A DNA stretch of 64,000 nt from Fimenecus sp045545735 (lineage in GTDB: Bacteria; Bacillota; Clostridia; Oscillospirales; Acutalibacteraceae), in NCBI GenBank assembly GCA_045545735.1, contig JAZQBM010000010.1, forward strand, positions 62,001-126,000. The letters are read 5' to 3'. Both the position numbers and the translations under genes were made by a program. Position 1 is the stretch's first letter. Every line of letters starts with the position of its first letter. Below are positions 43,336-52,678 of this stretch, one piece after another. A model generated the notes under the pieces. That model was not told where the DNA came from. It ran no database searches and saw only the letters and a program-made list of their open reading frames with translations.

Positions 43336-44013
43336 ATGAGACCACGCAAAATAAGAAATCTTACCACAAGACGTGAAAACTGTACTGATTTGAGAATTCC
43401 ATACACTTTGGAATCATTTGATTTCCGTACAAATGAAGGAAATGAAAACTTTTTTGACCTTGACGAAATTTTTGGAAGACACGCTCCCATTGTTATGGAA
43501 ATCGGTTGCGGTAAAGGTCAGTTTGTCTGCGAATATGCAAAACGCAATCCTGACAAAAATATCATTGCAATTGAGTGTGTACCTACTGTTTTGGTTGAGG
43601 CTTGCGAAAAAGTAAAGGAAGAAAAAATTGAAAATATTCGTTTTCTTGAAATGAAAGCCGAGTATCTTCCCCTTTTCATTAAAGAAAAGACAATCTGCGA
43701 AATTTATCTTAATTTCAGCACACCATATCCTAAATCCCGTCACGAAAGTCATCGACTTACAAGCAAGGGATTTTTGGATATTTATAAAAAGCTTCTTACA
43801 GATGAGGGTTTTATTGCTCAAAAAACTGACAGTCAGGGATTTTTTGAGTATTCACTTGAGAGTTTTTCACAAAATGGATTTGTGCTTTCCAATATTTCTC
43901 TTGATTTGCACAATAGCGATTTTGAGGGAAATATTGTTACTGAATATGAAAGCAAGTTTGTAAGTCAGGGCTTACCGATTTACAGACTTGAAGCGAGCAT
44001 AAAAAATGATTAA
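43336..44013 (+). CDS. trmB: tRNA (guanine-N7-)-methyltransferase
   Basis: 225 residues. It methylates G46 in the variable loop of tRNA using SAM. MEIGCGKGQF is the SAM loop, AIECVPTVL the acidic second strand. The catalytic motif reads NFSTPYPKSRHESHRLT where most enzymes have NFSDPWPKKRHxKRRLT, so Asp is replaced by Thr and Trp by Tyr. This may be a lineage variant or signal altered specificity. Confidence 0.87.
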   Translation: MRPRKIRNLTTRRENCTDLRIPYTLESFDFRTNEGNENFFDLDEIFGRHAPIVMEIGCGKGQFVCEYAKRNPDKNIIAIECVPTVLVEACEKVKEEKIENIRFLEMKAEYLPLFIKEKTICEIYLNFSTPYPKSRHESHRLTSKGFLDIYKKLLTDEGFIAQKTDSQGFFEYSLESFSQNGFVLSNISLDLHNSDFEGNIVTEYESKFVSQGLPIYRLEASIKND

Positions 44014-44506
44014 AAAAATAACTTCCGGTATTAGAAACAGATTACCCAGTGGAATTGATTTCCGCTCTCTTATTCATAGTATCAGGTTATATTTTGGCAA
44101 TGTGAATTGTGCTTTTTATAAAAAGCAACTCAAACATAATATTAAGGCTTATTTTTCTACAAAATATACGCCAATGAAATATGAATTGGTTAGTGAACCT
44201 GTTCCCCATATTCTTTACCACATTACGCCAAAGAAAAATAAAGACAAAATACTACATGAGGGTTTAAGAACTTTTTTAAATCCCGCAGTTTTTCTTACAA
44301 GTTCTTCGTCTTATGTTGAATACCTGAAAAACATTCAATTTAATGAAGATTGCATTGTTTTTGAAATTGCATCAGGTGAAATGGAAAACGCTGGTTTTGT
44401 TTTCTATAATGATATAGAAAAATCGAGAAATATTATCTGGGTCACAGAATATGTACCTAGTAAATATATTACTGAAAAAAGGAAGGGATTTAATGAGCAA
44501 CACTAA
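44006..44506 (+). CDS. Unknown protein with ADP-ribosyltransferase-like motif
   Basis: 166 residues. The basic N-terminal 60 residues show no known domain. The segment LYHITPKKNKDKILHEGL followed by PAVFLTSSSSYVEYLKN resembles the start of ART-fold enzymes such as RNA 2'-phosphotransferase (KptA/Tpt1) and DarT-like proteins, which share a Hx(T/S)...I...GL...(V/I)xLT pattern. The final third (IVFEIASGEM) could be the remaining strands. It overlaps trmB by 8 bases and the MFS gene by 14, so it is embedded in the operon. Function unproven. Confidence 0.6.
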   Translation: MIKKITSGIRNRLPSGIDFRSLIHSIRLYFGNVNCAFYKKQLKHNIKAYFSTKYTPMKYELVSEPVPHILYHITPKKNKDKILHEGLRTFLNPAVFLTSSSSYVEYLKNIQFNEDCIVFEIASGEMENAGFVFYNDIEKSRNIIWVTEYVPSKYITEKRKGFNEQH

Positions 44507-45929
44507 CACTATTCAGGCTCAGAATGAACAAAAGTATGTTGGTAAAAGTGAATTTGTCTTTTATTTAATGGCAGTTTTCTTTTACACAATGATGACAGGT
44601 ATGGTCGGCGGATTTAAGAACGCTTATCTTGTAAATGTTCTTGTGCTTGACAGGGAAATTATTTCTGTTTACAACACAATTTTAAGCATTGCAGGTTTTG
44701 TAACAAGTTTCTTTACTGCTATGTATATTGACGGACGTAAACCATCGGCAAAAGGTAAATTCCGTCCTTTAGGTACTTTCGTTGCAATTCCTATGGCAGT
44801 TGCAACTGTTCTCACATTTATTGCACCTAAAGGGCTTTCAACAACACTTCTTCTTATCTATCTTGTAACAGTTGGTATTACACAGAGTGTTTGTTCTCAA
44901 TTCGGCAATGTATTTAACCTTGTGTCTTTTGTTATGTCACCAAATAGTAAAGAACGTGACCAAGTAATTTCTTTCCGTTCAATTTCAAGTGCAGTTGGTA
45001 ACTCTGCACCACAGGTTGTAGTTCTTGTTATTGGATTTATGACAAACAGCGAGCAAATTCAATATATAATTTCTGCTGCTATTTGTGGCGTTGTTGGTGC
45101 AATAACAATGCTTATCGGTATGAAAATGATTAGAGAACGTACTGTTTATAGTCAAGAAAAGAAAAATCCACTTTTAGGTTTTAAAGACATTCTTACAAAC
45201 AAATATGCTTGGGTAATTATTGTCAGTGAATTTTTGAAAAACTTCCGCGGCATTGCAAACTATATGGGCATTTTCCTTGCAGCCGCTCTTTTAGGTAGCA
45301 CAAGTAAATTCTTACTTTTCGGTCTGCCAACAGGCATTGGTACTGCTGTTGGTATGCTCATTATCAACGCACTACTCAAAAAATTCAATGCAAAACAACT
45401 TTACATTGCATCAGGTATCTATTCAGTTTGCATAAACACTGCTGCATTTACAGTAGGTTATATGTATTTCAATAACCCAACAACAATAATGCAGGTTATA
45501 TTTATAGTATTCTTGTTCCTTATAGGTCTTCAATTCGGTGCATCTAACTTATTGCCACTTATGTTCCAAGCAGACGTTCTTGAAACTATTGAACTTAAAA
45601 CAGGCAAACGCCTTGACGCATCTCTTCCATTCGTATTAAGTATTGGCACAACGATAAGTGGTACTATTGCAGGTGCTGCAGCTCCACTTATTCTTTTAGG
45701 TGAAGATTCAATTATCAAATATATGCAACCTGAAGACGGCGTTTACCCTGAACAGAGTACATACACAAAAATTGCAATGCTCTTCTTCTACACAATTTTC
45801 CACGGTCTTATGATGCTTCTCGCAGGTCTGCCATTCTTGTTCTATAAACTCACAGGCAGGACAAAAGATGACATTCACGAAGCTGTTCTTAAACAACGTG
45901 CAGAAATGGCTGAACAACAGGATGCATAA
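44493..45929 (+). CDS. MFS transporter, GPH sugar:cation symporter family
   Basis: 478 residues with about twelve hydrophobic helices. DGRKPSAKGKFRPLGTF in the first cytoplasmic loop is the mark of the glycoside-pentoside-hexuronide:cation symporters. It probably imports a sugar or glycoside with Na+ or H+. The ATG at 44493 has GGAAGGGA upstream and lies in the end of the ART-like gene. The neighbours do not suggest a substrate. Confidence 0.85.
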   Translation: MSNTNTIQAQNEQKYVGKSEFVFYLMAVFFYTMMTGMVGGFKNAYLVNVLVLDREIISVYNTILSIAGFVTSFFTAMYIDGRKPSAKGKFRPLGTFVAIPMAVATVLTFIAPKGLSTTLLLIYLVTVGITQSVCSQFGNVFNLVSFVMSPNSKERDQVISFRSISSAVGNSAPQVVVLVIGFMTNSEQIQYIISAAICGVVGAITMLIGMKMIRERTVYSQEKKNPLLGFKDILTNKYAWVIIVSEFLKNFRGIANYMGIFLAAALLGSTSKFLLFGLPTGIGTAVGMLIINALLKKFNAKQLYIASGIYSVCINTAAFTVGYMYFNNPTTIMQVIFIVFLFLIGLQFGASNLLPLMFQADVLETIELKTGKRLDASLPFVLSIGTTISGTIAGAAAPLILLGEDSIIKYMQPEDGVYPEQSTYTKIAMLFFYTIFHGLMMLLAGLPFLFYKLTGRTKDDIHEAVLKQRAEMAEQQDA

Positions 45930-45949
45930 AATTAAATAAACACAAAAAT

Positions 45950-45974
45950 AACGGAGTAGAAAATCTACTCCGTT
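45950..45974. terminator. Bidirectional terminator
   Basis: AACGGAGTAGA-AAA-TCTACTCCGTT followed by TTATTTT. It ends the tmk-to-MFS cluster. The queH stop codon lies in its right arm, so it also serves queH on the other strand. Confidence 0.85.
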
Positions 45975-46576
45975 TTATTTTGTGAAAAAACACATCCACA
46001 ATAGTTTTGTCTGTAAAGGTTAAATGCTTTACTCAACTCTATCGACCGTTTGTAGCCTTCTTTTTTCTTAAAGTCAGATGGTAAGAATTCAACACCGTAT
46101 TCTTTTGCTAACTCGTTACCGATTTCATTAATTCTCTCGGCATTTTTAAGTGGGCTGATTGTAAGAGTTGTAGTGAAATAATCAAAGTTATATTTTTTTG
46201 CTTCTTGCACCGTTTTTTCAAGTCGCAAACGGTAACATTTAAAGCAACGCTCACCACATTCACGACAGTTTTCAAGCCCTTTTGCTATTTCGTAAAACTT
46301 TTCGCTTTCAAAATCACAATCATGCATTTTAACGGGATGTTTTGTTTCCATTTCGCTAATTAAACGTTTCTGCTCTGCCTTACGTTTTTCATATTCTGCT
46401 TCGGGGTAGATATTAGGATTATAGTAAAGCACCGTAATATTAAAATACTGTGACAAATATTCAATGCAATAACTACTGCAAGGGGCACAACAACTGTGGA
46501 GAAGAAGTGACGGCACTTTATCCCCTAAATTTTCAATAATTTTATCAAGTTGTTTCTGATAGTTTTGTTTTTGCAT
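45965..46576 (-). CDS. queH: Epoxyqueuosine reductase QueH
   Basis: 203 residues. QueH performs the last step of queuosine synthesis in tRNA, reducing epoxyqueuosine, as a non-homologous replacement of QueG. The metal motif Cys29-Cys30-x2-Cys33 (SCCAPC) and the second cysteine group ECGERCFKCYRLRLE are diagnostic. The gene is alone on its strand. No other que gene is in the window. Confidence 0.93.
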   Translation of the reverse strand: MQKQNYQKQLDKIIENLGDKVPSLLLHSCCAPCSSYCIEYLSQYFNITVLYYNPNIYPEAEYEKRKAEQKRLISEMETKHPVKMHDCDFESEKFYEIAKGLENCRECGERCFKCYRLRLEKTVQEAKKYNFDYFTTTLTISPLKNAERINEIGNELAKEYGVEFLPSDFKKKEGYKRSIELSKAFNLYRQNYCGCVFSQNKTE

Positions 46577-46600
46577 AGTATCACCTTAATATATAATAAC

Positions 46601-46620
46601 GGCGGGGTCAAGACCCCGCC
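46601..46620. repeat. GC-rich palindrome
   Basis: GGCGGGGTC-AA-GACCCCGCC then CTAC. Its GC content stands out from its surroundings, and the CCCTAC ending recalls the hairpin at 1033-1056. It lies between queH and the CNNM gene and could be a weak terminator for the latter or a dispersed repeat. Confidence 0.5.
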
Positions 46621-46641
46621 CTACCATACCATTATTGGTTT

Positions 46642-48036
46642 TTATTCTTCGTTTCGTTTTTCGCGACGTTCACGCCATGTAAGATTTTCTTCATCTTCTT
46701 CCTTTTTTTCAATTGGAAGAATTTCAACTTTAACTTTACCAATACGTCGTTCTTCAACATTGAGAACTGTGAACTTCACGTTTTCAAACTGCACTTCATT
46801 CATTTCGCCGTCTTGCGGTAAGAAACCAAGCACGCTGATAATATATCCGCCGATTGTATCATAATCACCATCGGGGAATTTTTTACCCGTATGTTCTTCA
46901 ACTTCTTCAATATCGGTAATACCCTCTACCTCAAAAGTTGTATCATTAATGATTGAGATTTCTTCATCTTCCTGGTCGTATTCATCCTGAATATTACCAA
47001 CAATTGACTCCAGCAAATCTTCAAGAGTAACAATACCTGCTGTTCCGCCGTATTCGTCAACAACAACTGCCATTTGAACTCTTTTTTCTGTCATTTCAGT
47101 AAAGAGTTCACCGCAACGCTTTGTTTCGGGAACATAATATGCAGGTCGCATCATATCTTTAACAGTCTTTGTTTTCGGTAGATTTGTACCAACATATTTA
47201 AGGAAGTCTTTAATATAAACAATACCGATAATATTGTCGGGGTCTTCTTCATAAACAGGAATTCGAGAAAATCCGTTTTCAATAGAAAGTTTAACGGCTT
47301 CAACTAATGGCTCGTTTTCATCAACACACACCATATCAGTACGGTGTGTCATAATATCGGCAACGTCAATATCGTCAAACTCAAAAATGTTGTTAATCAT
47401 TTCAATTTGAGTATCTTCAATAACGCCTTTTTCACCACCAACGTCAACCATCATACGAATTTCTTCTTCTGTGACAACTTCTTCGTCAGCGTGCGGGTCA
47501 ATACCAATCACTCTTAAAACACCGTTAGTTGAAAGTGCCAAGAATTTAACAATTGGCTTTGTAACCTTAGCCACAAATGTAAGGATTGGTGCTGCCATAA
47601 AAGCCATTTTTTCAGGCTTGTTCATAGCAATTTTCTTTGGTACAAGTTCACCTAACACCAATGAGAAATACGACATAATTAAAGTGATTACAACTGTTGA
47701 GAAACCGCTGATAATACCAACAGGAATAACATTCACAACAGGTGTTTTCGCAATTGCATTTGTAAGCATCTCTGCAAAGGATTGTGCCGCAGTAGCAGAT
47801 GTCAAGAACCCTGCCAAAGTAACGCCAATCTGAATTGTTGACAAAAATGAACTTGTGTTTTCGGTTAATTTTTTAATCTGTTTTGCTTTTTTGTTACCCT
47901 GCTCTGCCATCTTGTCAATCTTGTTATCATTAAGAGTAACAATTGCCATTTCTGACATTGAGAAGAATGCATTGACAAAAATCAATGCGAATAGGACTAC
48001 TATCTTTAAAATAATACTCCCGACGTCTGTGTCCAT
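46642..48036 (-). CDS. CNNM/CorC (hemolysin C-like) membrane protein
   Basis: 464 residues: a DUF21/CNNM transmembrane domain (about 1-190, four helices including NAFFSMSEMAIVTLN), a CBS pair (about 200-330: MTHRTDMVCVDENEPLVEAV and MRPAYYVPETKRCGEL) and a C-terminal CorC_HlyC domain. Members are linked to Mg2+ export or divalent-cation homeostasis; hemolysis is a historical name. The ATG at 48036 is preferred, with AAGGA 11 bases upstream. Confidence 0.9.
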   Translation of the reverse strand: MDTDVGSIILKIVVLFALIFVNAFFSMSEMAIVTLNDNKIDKMAEQGNKKAKQIKKLTENTSSFLSTIQIGVTLAGFLTSATAAQSFAEMLTNAIAKTPVVNVIPVGIISGFSTVVITLIMSYFSLVLGELVPKKIAMNKPEKMAFMAAPILTFVAKVTKPIVKFLALSTNGVLRVIGIDPHADEEVVTEEEIRMMVDVGGEKGVIEDTQIEMINNIFEFDDIDVADIMTHRTDMVCVDENEPLVEAVKLSIENGFSRIPVYEEDPDNIIGIVYIKDFLKYVGTNLPKTKTVKDMMRPAYYVPETKRCGELFTEMTEKRVQMAVVVDEYGGTAGIVTLEDLLESIVGNIQDEYDQEDEEISIINDTTFEVEGITDIEEVEEHTGKKFPDGDYDTIGGYIISVLGFLPQDGEMNEVQFENVKFTVLNVEERRIGKVKVEILPIEKKEEDEENLTWRERREKRNEE

Positions 48037-48195
48037 AGAACAAACCATCCTTATAAAAATAATATAGAGATATTTATAAAATATCATTATGTATTGTATA
48101 ACAAAATATACCTTTCGTCAAGTGGCTTACCATATTACACAAAAAATGGTTAAATTTTTATCAAAGTTCGTCATTTTTTAGGTTTAAATCTATTT

Positions 48196-48228
48196 ACTTT
48201 TCAATTGAAAAGTGTTATCATTTATAAT
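48196..48228 (+). promoter_or_regulatory. nifJ promoter with an overlapping 18-bp palindrome
   Basis: ACTTTTCAATTGAAAAGT (48196-48213) is a perfect inverted repeat. A TATAAT -10 is at 48223-48228, and the position of the -35 (17 bp upstream) falls inside the palindrome. A protein bound there would block RNA polymerase. Confidence 0.5.
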
Positions 48229-48301
48229 GTATGAATAGGCATATATTATGTATGCTCATATACTTATTTAATATTTAATTCCATTAAGGAGGAAATACAA
48301 A

Positions 48302-51300
48302 ATGGCAGAAAACAAGACTCCCATAGTTAGACAAAAGAAAACTATGGACGGTAATACTGCTGCTGCTCACGTATCTTATGCGTTCACAGAAGTAGCTGGT
48401 ATTTACCCAATCACTCCATCTTCACCTATGGCTGACTACGTTGACCAGTGGTCTGCTCAGGGAAGAAAGAACATTTTCGGCACACAAGTTAAAGTTGCTG
48501 AAATGCAGTCAGAAGCAGGTGCAGCAGGTACTGTTCACGGTTCTCTTGCAGCAGGTGCTCTTACAACAACTTATACAGCATCACAGGGTCTTCTTCTTAT
48601 GATTCCTAATATGTATAAGATTGCCGGCGAGCTCCTTCCTTCAGTTTTCCACGTATCAGCTCGTTGCGTAGCTTCACACGCTCTTAACATTTTCGGTGAC
48701 CATTCAGACGTTTACGCTTGCCGTCAGACAGGTTTTGCAATGCTCGCTGAAACAAATACACAGGAAGTTATGGACCTTGGTGCAGTTGCTCACCTTGCAA
48801 CTATCGAAAGCCGTGTTCCATTCCTTAACTTCTTCGACGGTTTCCGTACATCTCACGAAATCCAGAAGATTGACATTTGGGATTACGAAGACCTTAAAGA
48901 AATGTGCAATATGGACGCTGTTAAAGCATTCAGAAAGCACGCTCTTAACCCAGAACGTCCTGCTACTCGTGGTTCACACGAAAACGGCGATATCTTCTTC
49001 CAGCATAGAGAAGCATGTAACTCATATTACGATGCAACTCCTGCTATTGTTGAGAAGTATATGGACAAGGTTAATGCTAAACTTGGCACAAACTACAAAC
49101 TTTTCAACTACTACGGTGCACCTGATGCAGAACGCGTAATCGTTGCTATGGGTTCAATCTGTGATGTTGCTGAAGAAGTTATTGATTACCTTACAGCTAA
49201 AGGCGAAAAAGTTGGTCTTGTTAAGGTTCGTCTTTACAGACCATTCTCAGCTAAAGCATTCTGCGAGGCAATCCCAGAAACAGCTAAGAAGATTGCAGTT
49301 CTTGACAGAACAAAGGAACCTGGTTCAATCGGCGAACCTTTATTCCTTGACGTAATCGCTGCTCTTAACGAAATGGGCAGAACAGCAAAAGTTTGTGGCG
49401 GTCGTTACGGTCTTGGTTCAAAAGACACACCTCCATCAAGCATCTTCGCTGTTTACGAACACCTTAATGCAGAAACTCCTGCTCGTCAGTTTACACTTGG
49501 TATTCACGACGACGTTACTCACCTCTCACTCACTGAAAAACCAGCTCCAAACACAGCTGCTGAAGGCACAATCGAATGTAAATTCTGGGGTCTTGGCGGT
49601 GACGGTACTGTTGGTGCTAACAAAGACTCTATCAAGATTATCGGTGACCATACAGACAAGTACGTTCAGGCTTACTTCCAGTATGACTCAAAGAAAACAG
49701 GTGGTATTACAATTTCTCACCTTCGTTTCGGCGACAGCCCAATCAAGAGCCCATACTACATAAACAAGGCTGACTTCGTTGCTTGCCACAACCCATCTTA
49801 TGTTGAAAAAGGCTTCAAGATGGTTCAGGACGTTAAGCCAGGCGGTGTATTCCTTATCAACTGCCAGTGGAATGCTGAAGAACTCGGCAACAAACTTAAC
49901 GCTGAAACAAAGAAATATATTGCTGAAAACAACATTCAGCTTTACACAGTTAACGCTATTGACTTGGCTGCTGAAATCGGTCTTGGTAAGCGTACAAACA
50001 CAATTCTTCAGGCATCTTTCTTCGCTCTTGCAAACGTTCTTCCTAAGGATGAAGCAATCGGCTATATGAAACAGGCTGCTATGAAGTTCCTTAAGAAAGG
50101 TCAAGACATCGTTGATATGAACCACAAGGCTATTGACGCTGGTTTTGGTGCATTCGTTAAAATCGATGTTCCTGCTGACTGGGCTAACGCTACTGATGAT
50201 TCAGTTGCAACAGCATCTAAGGGTGCTGAAAAGCTTGTTAAGATGGTTGACAACATTATGCTTCCAGTAGGCAAAATGGATGGTGACTCAATTCCTGTTT
50301 CAACATTTATGGACCACGTTGACGGTCAGTTCGAACAGGGTGCTGCTGCTTATGAAAAACGCGGTGTTGCAGTTATGGTTCCTGAATGGGAAGCATCAAC
50401 TTGTGCACAGTGTAACAAGTGTTCATATGTATGTCCACACGCTACAATTCGTCCATACCTTCTTACTGAAGAAGAAGCTGCAAATGCTCCTGAATCAGCA
50501 ACAATCGTAGACAAGAAGGCAGGTAAAGGCAAGGGCGTTTACAAATACTCACTTGCTGTATCTCCACTTGACTGTATGGGTTGCGGCGTTTGTATCGGTG
50601 TTTGTCCTACAAACTCACTTAAGATGGTATCTCGTGAAAGTCAGGACTACAAACAGGAAGCATTCCAGTACATGGTTGAAAATGTTACTGTTAAGGAAGA
50701 CGTTGCTGATAACACAGTTATTGGCAGCCAGTACAAGACTCCACTTCTTGAGTTCTCAGGCTCATGTGCAGGTTGTGCTGAAACAGCTTATGCAAGACTT
50801 ATTACACAGCTCTTTGGTGACAGAATGTACATTTCAAATGCTACAGGTTGTTCATCAATCTGGGGTGGTCCTGCTGCTACATCACCATACACAGTAAATA
50901 AAGATGGTCACGGTCCTGCTTGGGCTAACTCACTCTTTGAAGATAACGCTGAACACGGTTACGGTATGTACCTTGGTCAGAAAGCAATCAGAAATCGTCT
51001 TATTGATGACGTTAAGGCTATTGTTGACAGCTGCAAAGCTCCTGCAAATGTAGTTGAAGCTGCTAACGAATACCTTGCAACTCTTGAAGATGGTGACAAG
51101 AATACAGCTGCTACAAATGCTCTTGTTGCTGCTCTTGAAGGTTTCGATTGCGATTGCGAAATGAAGAAAGACATTCTTGAAAACCGTGAATACCTTTCAA
51201 AGAAATCTGTATGGATTTTCGGTGGCGACGGTTGGGCATACGACATCGGTTTCGGTGGTGTTGACCACGTTCTTGCTGCTGGTGAAGACGTAAATATTAT

Positions 51301-51868
51301 GGTATTTGATACTGAAGTTTACTCAAATACAGGTGGTCAGGCTTCTAAGGCTTCTAACATTGGTCAGGTTGCACAGTTCGCTGCTGCAGGTAAGGGCATC
51401 GCTAAGAAGAGCCTTGCTGAAATCGCAATGAGCTATGGTTACGTTTACGTAGCACAGATTGCTATGGGTGCTGACCAGAACCAGACAATCAAGGCTATTA
51501 CAGAAGCAGAAGCATACAATGGTCCATCAATCATTATCGCTTACGCTCCTTGTGAAATGCACTCAATCAAGGGTGGTATGGTTAACTGCCAGGCTGAAAT
51601 GAAGAAAGCTGTTGACTGCGGTTACTGGAATATGTTCCGTTACAACCCAGCTCTCAAGGCACAGGGCAAGAACCCATTCACAATTGATAGCAAAGAAGCT
51701 AAGACAAGTTACCGTGACTTCCTTATGAACGAAGCACGTTACTCATCACTTTCACGTGCATTCCCAGAAAGAGCAGAAGTTCTCTTCGCTCAGGCTGAGG
51801 AAACAGCAAAAGAAAGATATGAACACCTTACTCGTCTTCAGGCTCTCTATGCTCCAAAAGAAGACTAA
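48302..51868 (+). CDS. nifJ: Pyruvate:ferredoxin (flavodoxin) oxidoreductase
   Basis: 1188-residue single-chain PFOR oxidising pyruvate with CoA to acetyl-CoA and CO2 while reducing ferredoxin. Domains in order: pyrimidine-binding (GIYPITPSSPMADYVDQW), CoA-binding, gamma domain, two [4Fe-4S] clusters (CAQCNKCSYVCPH and CMGCGVCIGVCPT), and the TPP domain with CAGCAETAY, GCSSIWGG and GDGWAYDIG. AAGGAGG precedes the ATG. Codon choice (GCT, AAC, TTC) is more biased than in neighbours, as expected for a highly expressed gene. It pairs functionally with the hydrogenase at 54-59 kb. Confidence 0.98.
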   Translation: MAENKTPIVRQKKTMDGNTAAAHVSYAFTEVAGIYPITPSSPMADYVDQWSAQGRKNIFGTQVKVAEMQSEAGAAGTVHGSLAAGALTTTYTASQGLLLMIPNMYKIAGELLPSVFHVSARCVASHALNIFGDHSDVYACRQTGFAMLAETNTQEVMDLGAVAHLATIESRVPFLNFFDGFRTSHEIQKIDIWDYEDLKEMCNMDAVKAFRKHALNPERPATRGSHENGDIFFQHREACNSYYDATPAIVEKYMDKVNAKLGTNYKLFNYYGAPDAERVIVAMGSICDVAEEVIDYLTAKGEKVGLVKVRLYRPFSAKAFCEAIPETAKKIAVLDRTKEPGSIGEPLFLDVIAALNEMGRTAKVCGGRYGLGSKDTPPSSIFAVYEHLNAETPARQFTLGIHDDVTHLSLTEKPAPNTAAEGTIECKFWGLGGDGTVGANKDSIKIIGDHTDKYVQAYFQYDSKKTGGITISHLRFGDSPIKSPYYINKADFVACHNPSYVEKGFKMVQDVKPGGVFLINCQWNAEELGNKLNAETKKYIAENNIQLYTVNAIDLAAEIGLGKRTNTILQASFFALANVLPKDEAIGYMKQAAMKFLKKGQDIVDMNHKAIDAGFGAFVKIDVPADWANATDDSVATASKGAEKLVKMVDNIMLPVGKMDGDSIPVSTFMDHVDGQFEQGAAAYEKRGVAVMVPEWEASTCAQCNKCSYVCPHATIRPYLLTEEEAANAPESATIVDKKAGKGKGVYKYSLAVSPLDCMGCGVCIGVCPTNSLKMVSRESQDYKQEAFQYMVENVTVKEDVADNTVIGSQYKTPLLEFSGSCAGCAETAYARLITQLFGDRMYISNATGCSSIWGGPAATSPYTVNKDGHGPAWANSLFEDNAEHGYGMYLGQKAIRNRLIDDVKAIVDSCKAPANVVEAANEYLATLEDGDKNTAATNALVAALEGFDCDCEMKKDILENREYLSKKSVWIFGGDGWAYDIGFGGVDHVLAAGEDVNIMVFDTEVYSNTGGQASKASNIGQVAQFAAAGKGIAKKSLAEIAMSYGYVYVAQIAMGADQNQTIKAITEAEAYNGPSIIIAYAPCEMHSIKGGMVNCQAEMKKAVDCGYWNMFRYNPALKAQGKNPFTIDSKEAKTSYRDFLMNEARYSSLSRAFPERAEVLFAQAEETAKERYEHLTRLQALYAPKED

Positions 51869-51890
51869 TTAAAAGTTTTCATATAAAAAT

Positions 51891-51916
51891 AGGACCTACT
51901 CTTTCGAGTAGGTCCT
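51891..51916 (+). terminator. Terminator of nifJ
   Basis: AGGACCTACTC-TTTC-GAGTAGGTCCT followed by TATTTTTC, 22 bases after the stop. Confidence 0.9.
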
Positions 51917-51935
51917 TATTTTTCTATATTTACCA

Positions 51936-51964
51936 TTGACAAGAGAAGAATTTCAAGATAAAAT
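51936..51964 (+). promoter_or_regulatory. Promoter of the zinc-ribbon membrane protein gene
   Basis: -35 TTGACA (51936-51941), 17-bp spacer, -10 TAAAAT (51959-51964). Confidence 0.65.
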
Positions 51965-52015
51965 GAAGTTGATAATATATACTAATATTATTAATCTTTA
52001 TTTGGGGTGACTGAA

Positions 52016-52624
52016 ATGAGAAAATGTCCTAAATGTTCACTTATTCACGATGATTCTGTTATGAAATGCACATATTGTGGTTATGATTTTACTGAAGCAG
52101 ATGCAGTAATAAACGAGCCTGTTGCTGAAACAGTTGCAGAGCCTGTAGTTGAACCGATTGTTGAAACTCCTGTTGAACCAACAGTTGAAGAACCTGTTCA
52201 ACAACCCACACCTGTTGTACCACCTGTTCAAAATGGCGGTTACAATCCTTATGGTGCTCCTCAGGTAAAATATTGTCCACGTTGCGGTAATCAATGCGAC
52301 CCTAAAGCAGTTATCTGTGTAAAATGCGGAATGGCTTTTGAAAACTTTAATCCGGTTGTTGATGATAATCCGTCAACAGGTCTTAAAGTTCTTTGCTTCT
52401 TCTTCCCTATTGTTGGTTTAATTCTTTATCTTGTAAACAAAGATAAGAAACCATTAAGTGCAAAGGAATACGGCAAATGGGGAATTATCGGTTTTGCAGT
52501 AAACATTGGTTTCAGCCTTGTAAGTTCTATTCTTAGTTTTATCATTGGTATTGGTAGTTCTTTTGGTAGCGATTACGAATATTACTACGCAATTTTCAAT
52601 AATCTTTTCACAATGTTTAAATAA
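52016..52624 (+). CDS. Double zinc-ribbon membrane protein of unknown function
   Basis: 202 residues. The first zinc ribbon CPKC-x12-CTYC is at the N-terminus. A linker of Val/Glu/Pro repeats (about 35-70, EPVVEPIVETPVEP-like) leads to a second ribbon (CPRC-x10-CVKC), then two hydrophobic helices (about 120-140 and 155-180). Such proteins are common in Clostridia; the ribbons are thought to be cytoplasmic. The ATG at 52016 follows GGGGTGA, whose GTG is not the start. Function unknown. Confidence 0.8.
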   Translation: MRKCPKCSLIHDDSVMKCTYCGYDFTEADAVINEPVAETVAEPVVEPIVETPVEPTVEEPVQQPTPVVPPVQNGGYNPYGAPQVKYCPRCGNQCDPKAVICVKCGMAFENFNPVVDDNPSTGLKVLCFFFPIVGLILYLVNKDKKPLSAKEYGKWGIIGFAVNIGFSLVSSILSFIIGIGSSFGSDYEYYYAIFNNLFTMFK

Positions 52625-52638
52625 TTGAGCAAAAAACT

Positions 52639-52665
52639 ACGCCCTGAACGTTAAGTTCGGGGCGT
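52639..52665 (+). terminator. Terminator of the zinc-ribbon gene
   Basis: ACGCCCTGAAC pairs with GTTCGGGGCGT (one T-G pair), then TTTTTA. It lies between convergent genes. Confidence 0.85.
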
Positions 52666-52678
52666 TTTTATGTGTGTT

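Noticed and set aside
44006..44506. Toxin of a toxin-antitoxin pair (DarT-like)
   Set aside because: No macrodomain antitoxin or small antitoxin gene is adjacent; neighbours are a tRNA methyltransferase and a transporter.
46601..46620. Strong terminator of the CNNM/CorC gene
   Set aside because: The hairpin is not followed by a T-run on the minus strand, so it is listed as a repeat.
48704..51246. Several long antisense or out-of-frame readings within nifJ
   Set aside because: They are shadows of a highly expressed gene with strong codon bias; no independent starts or conserved domains.
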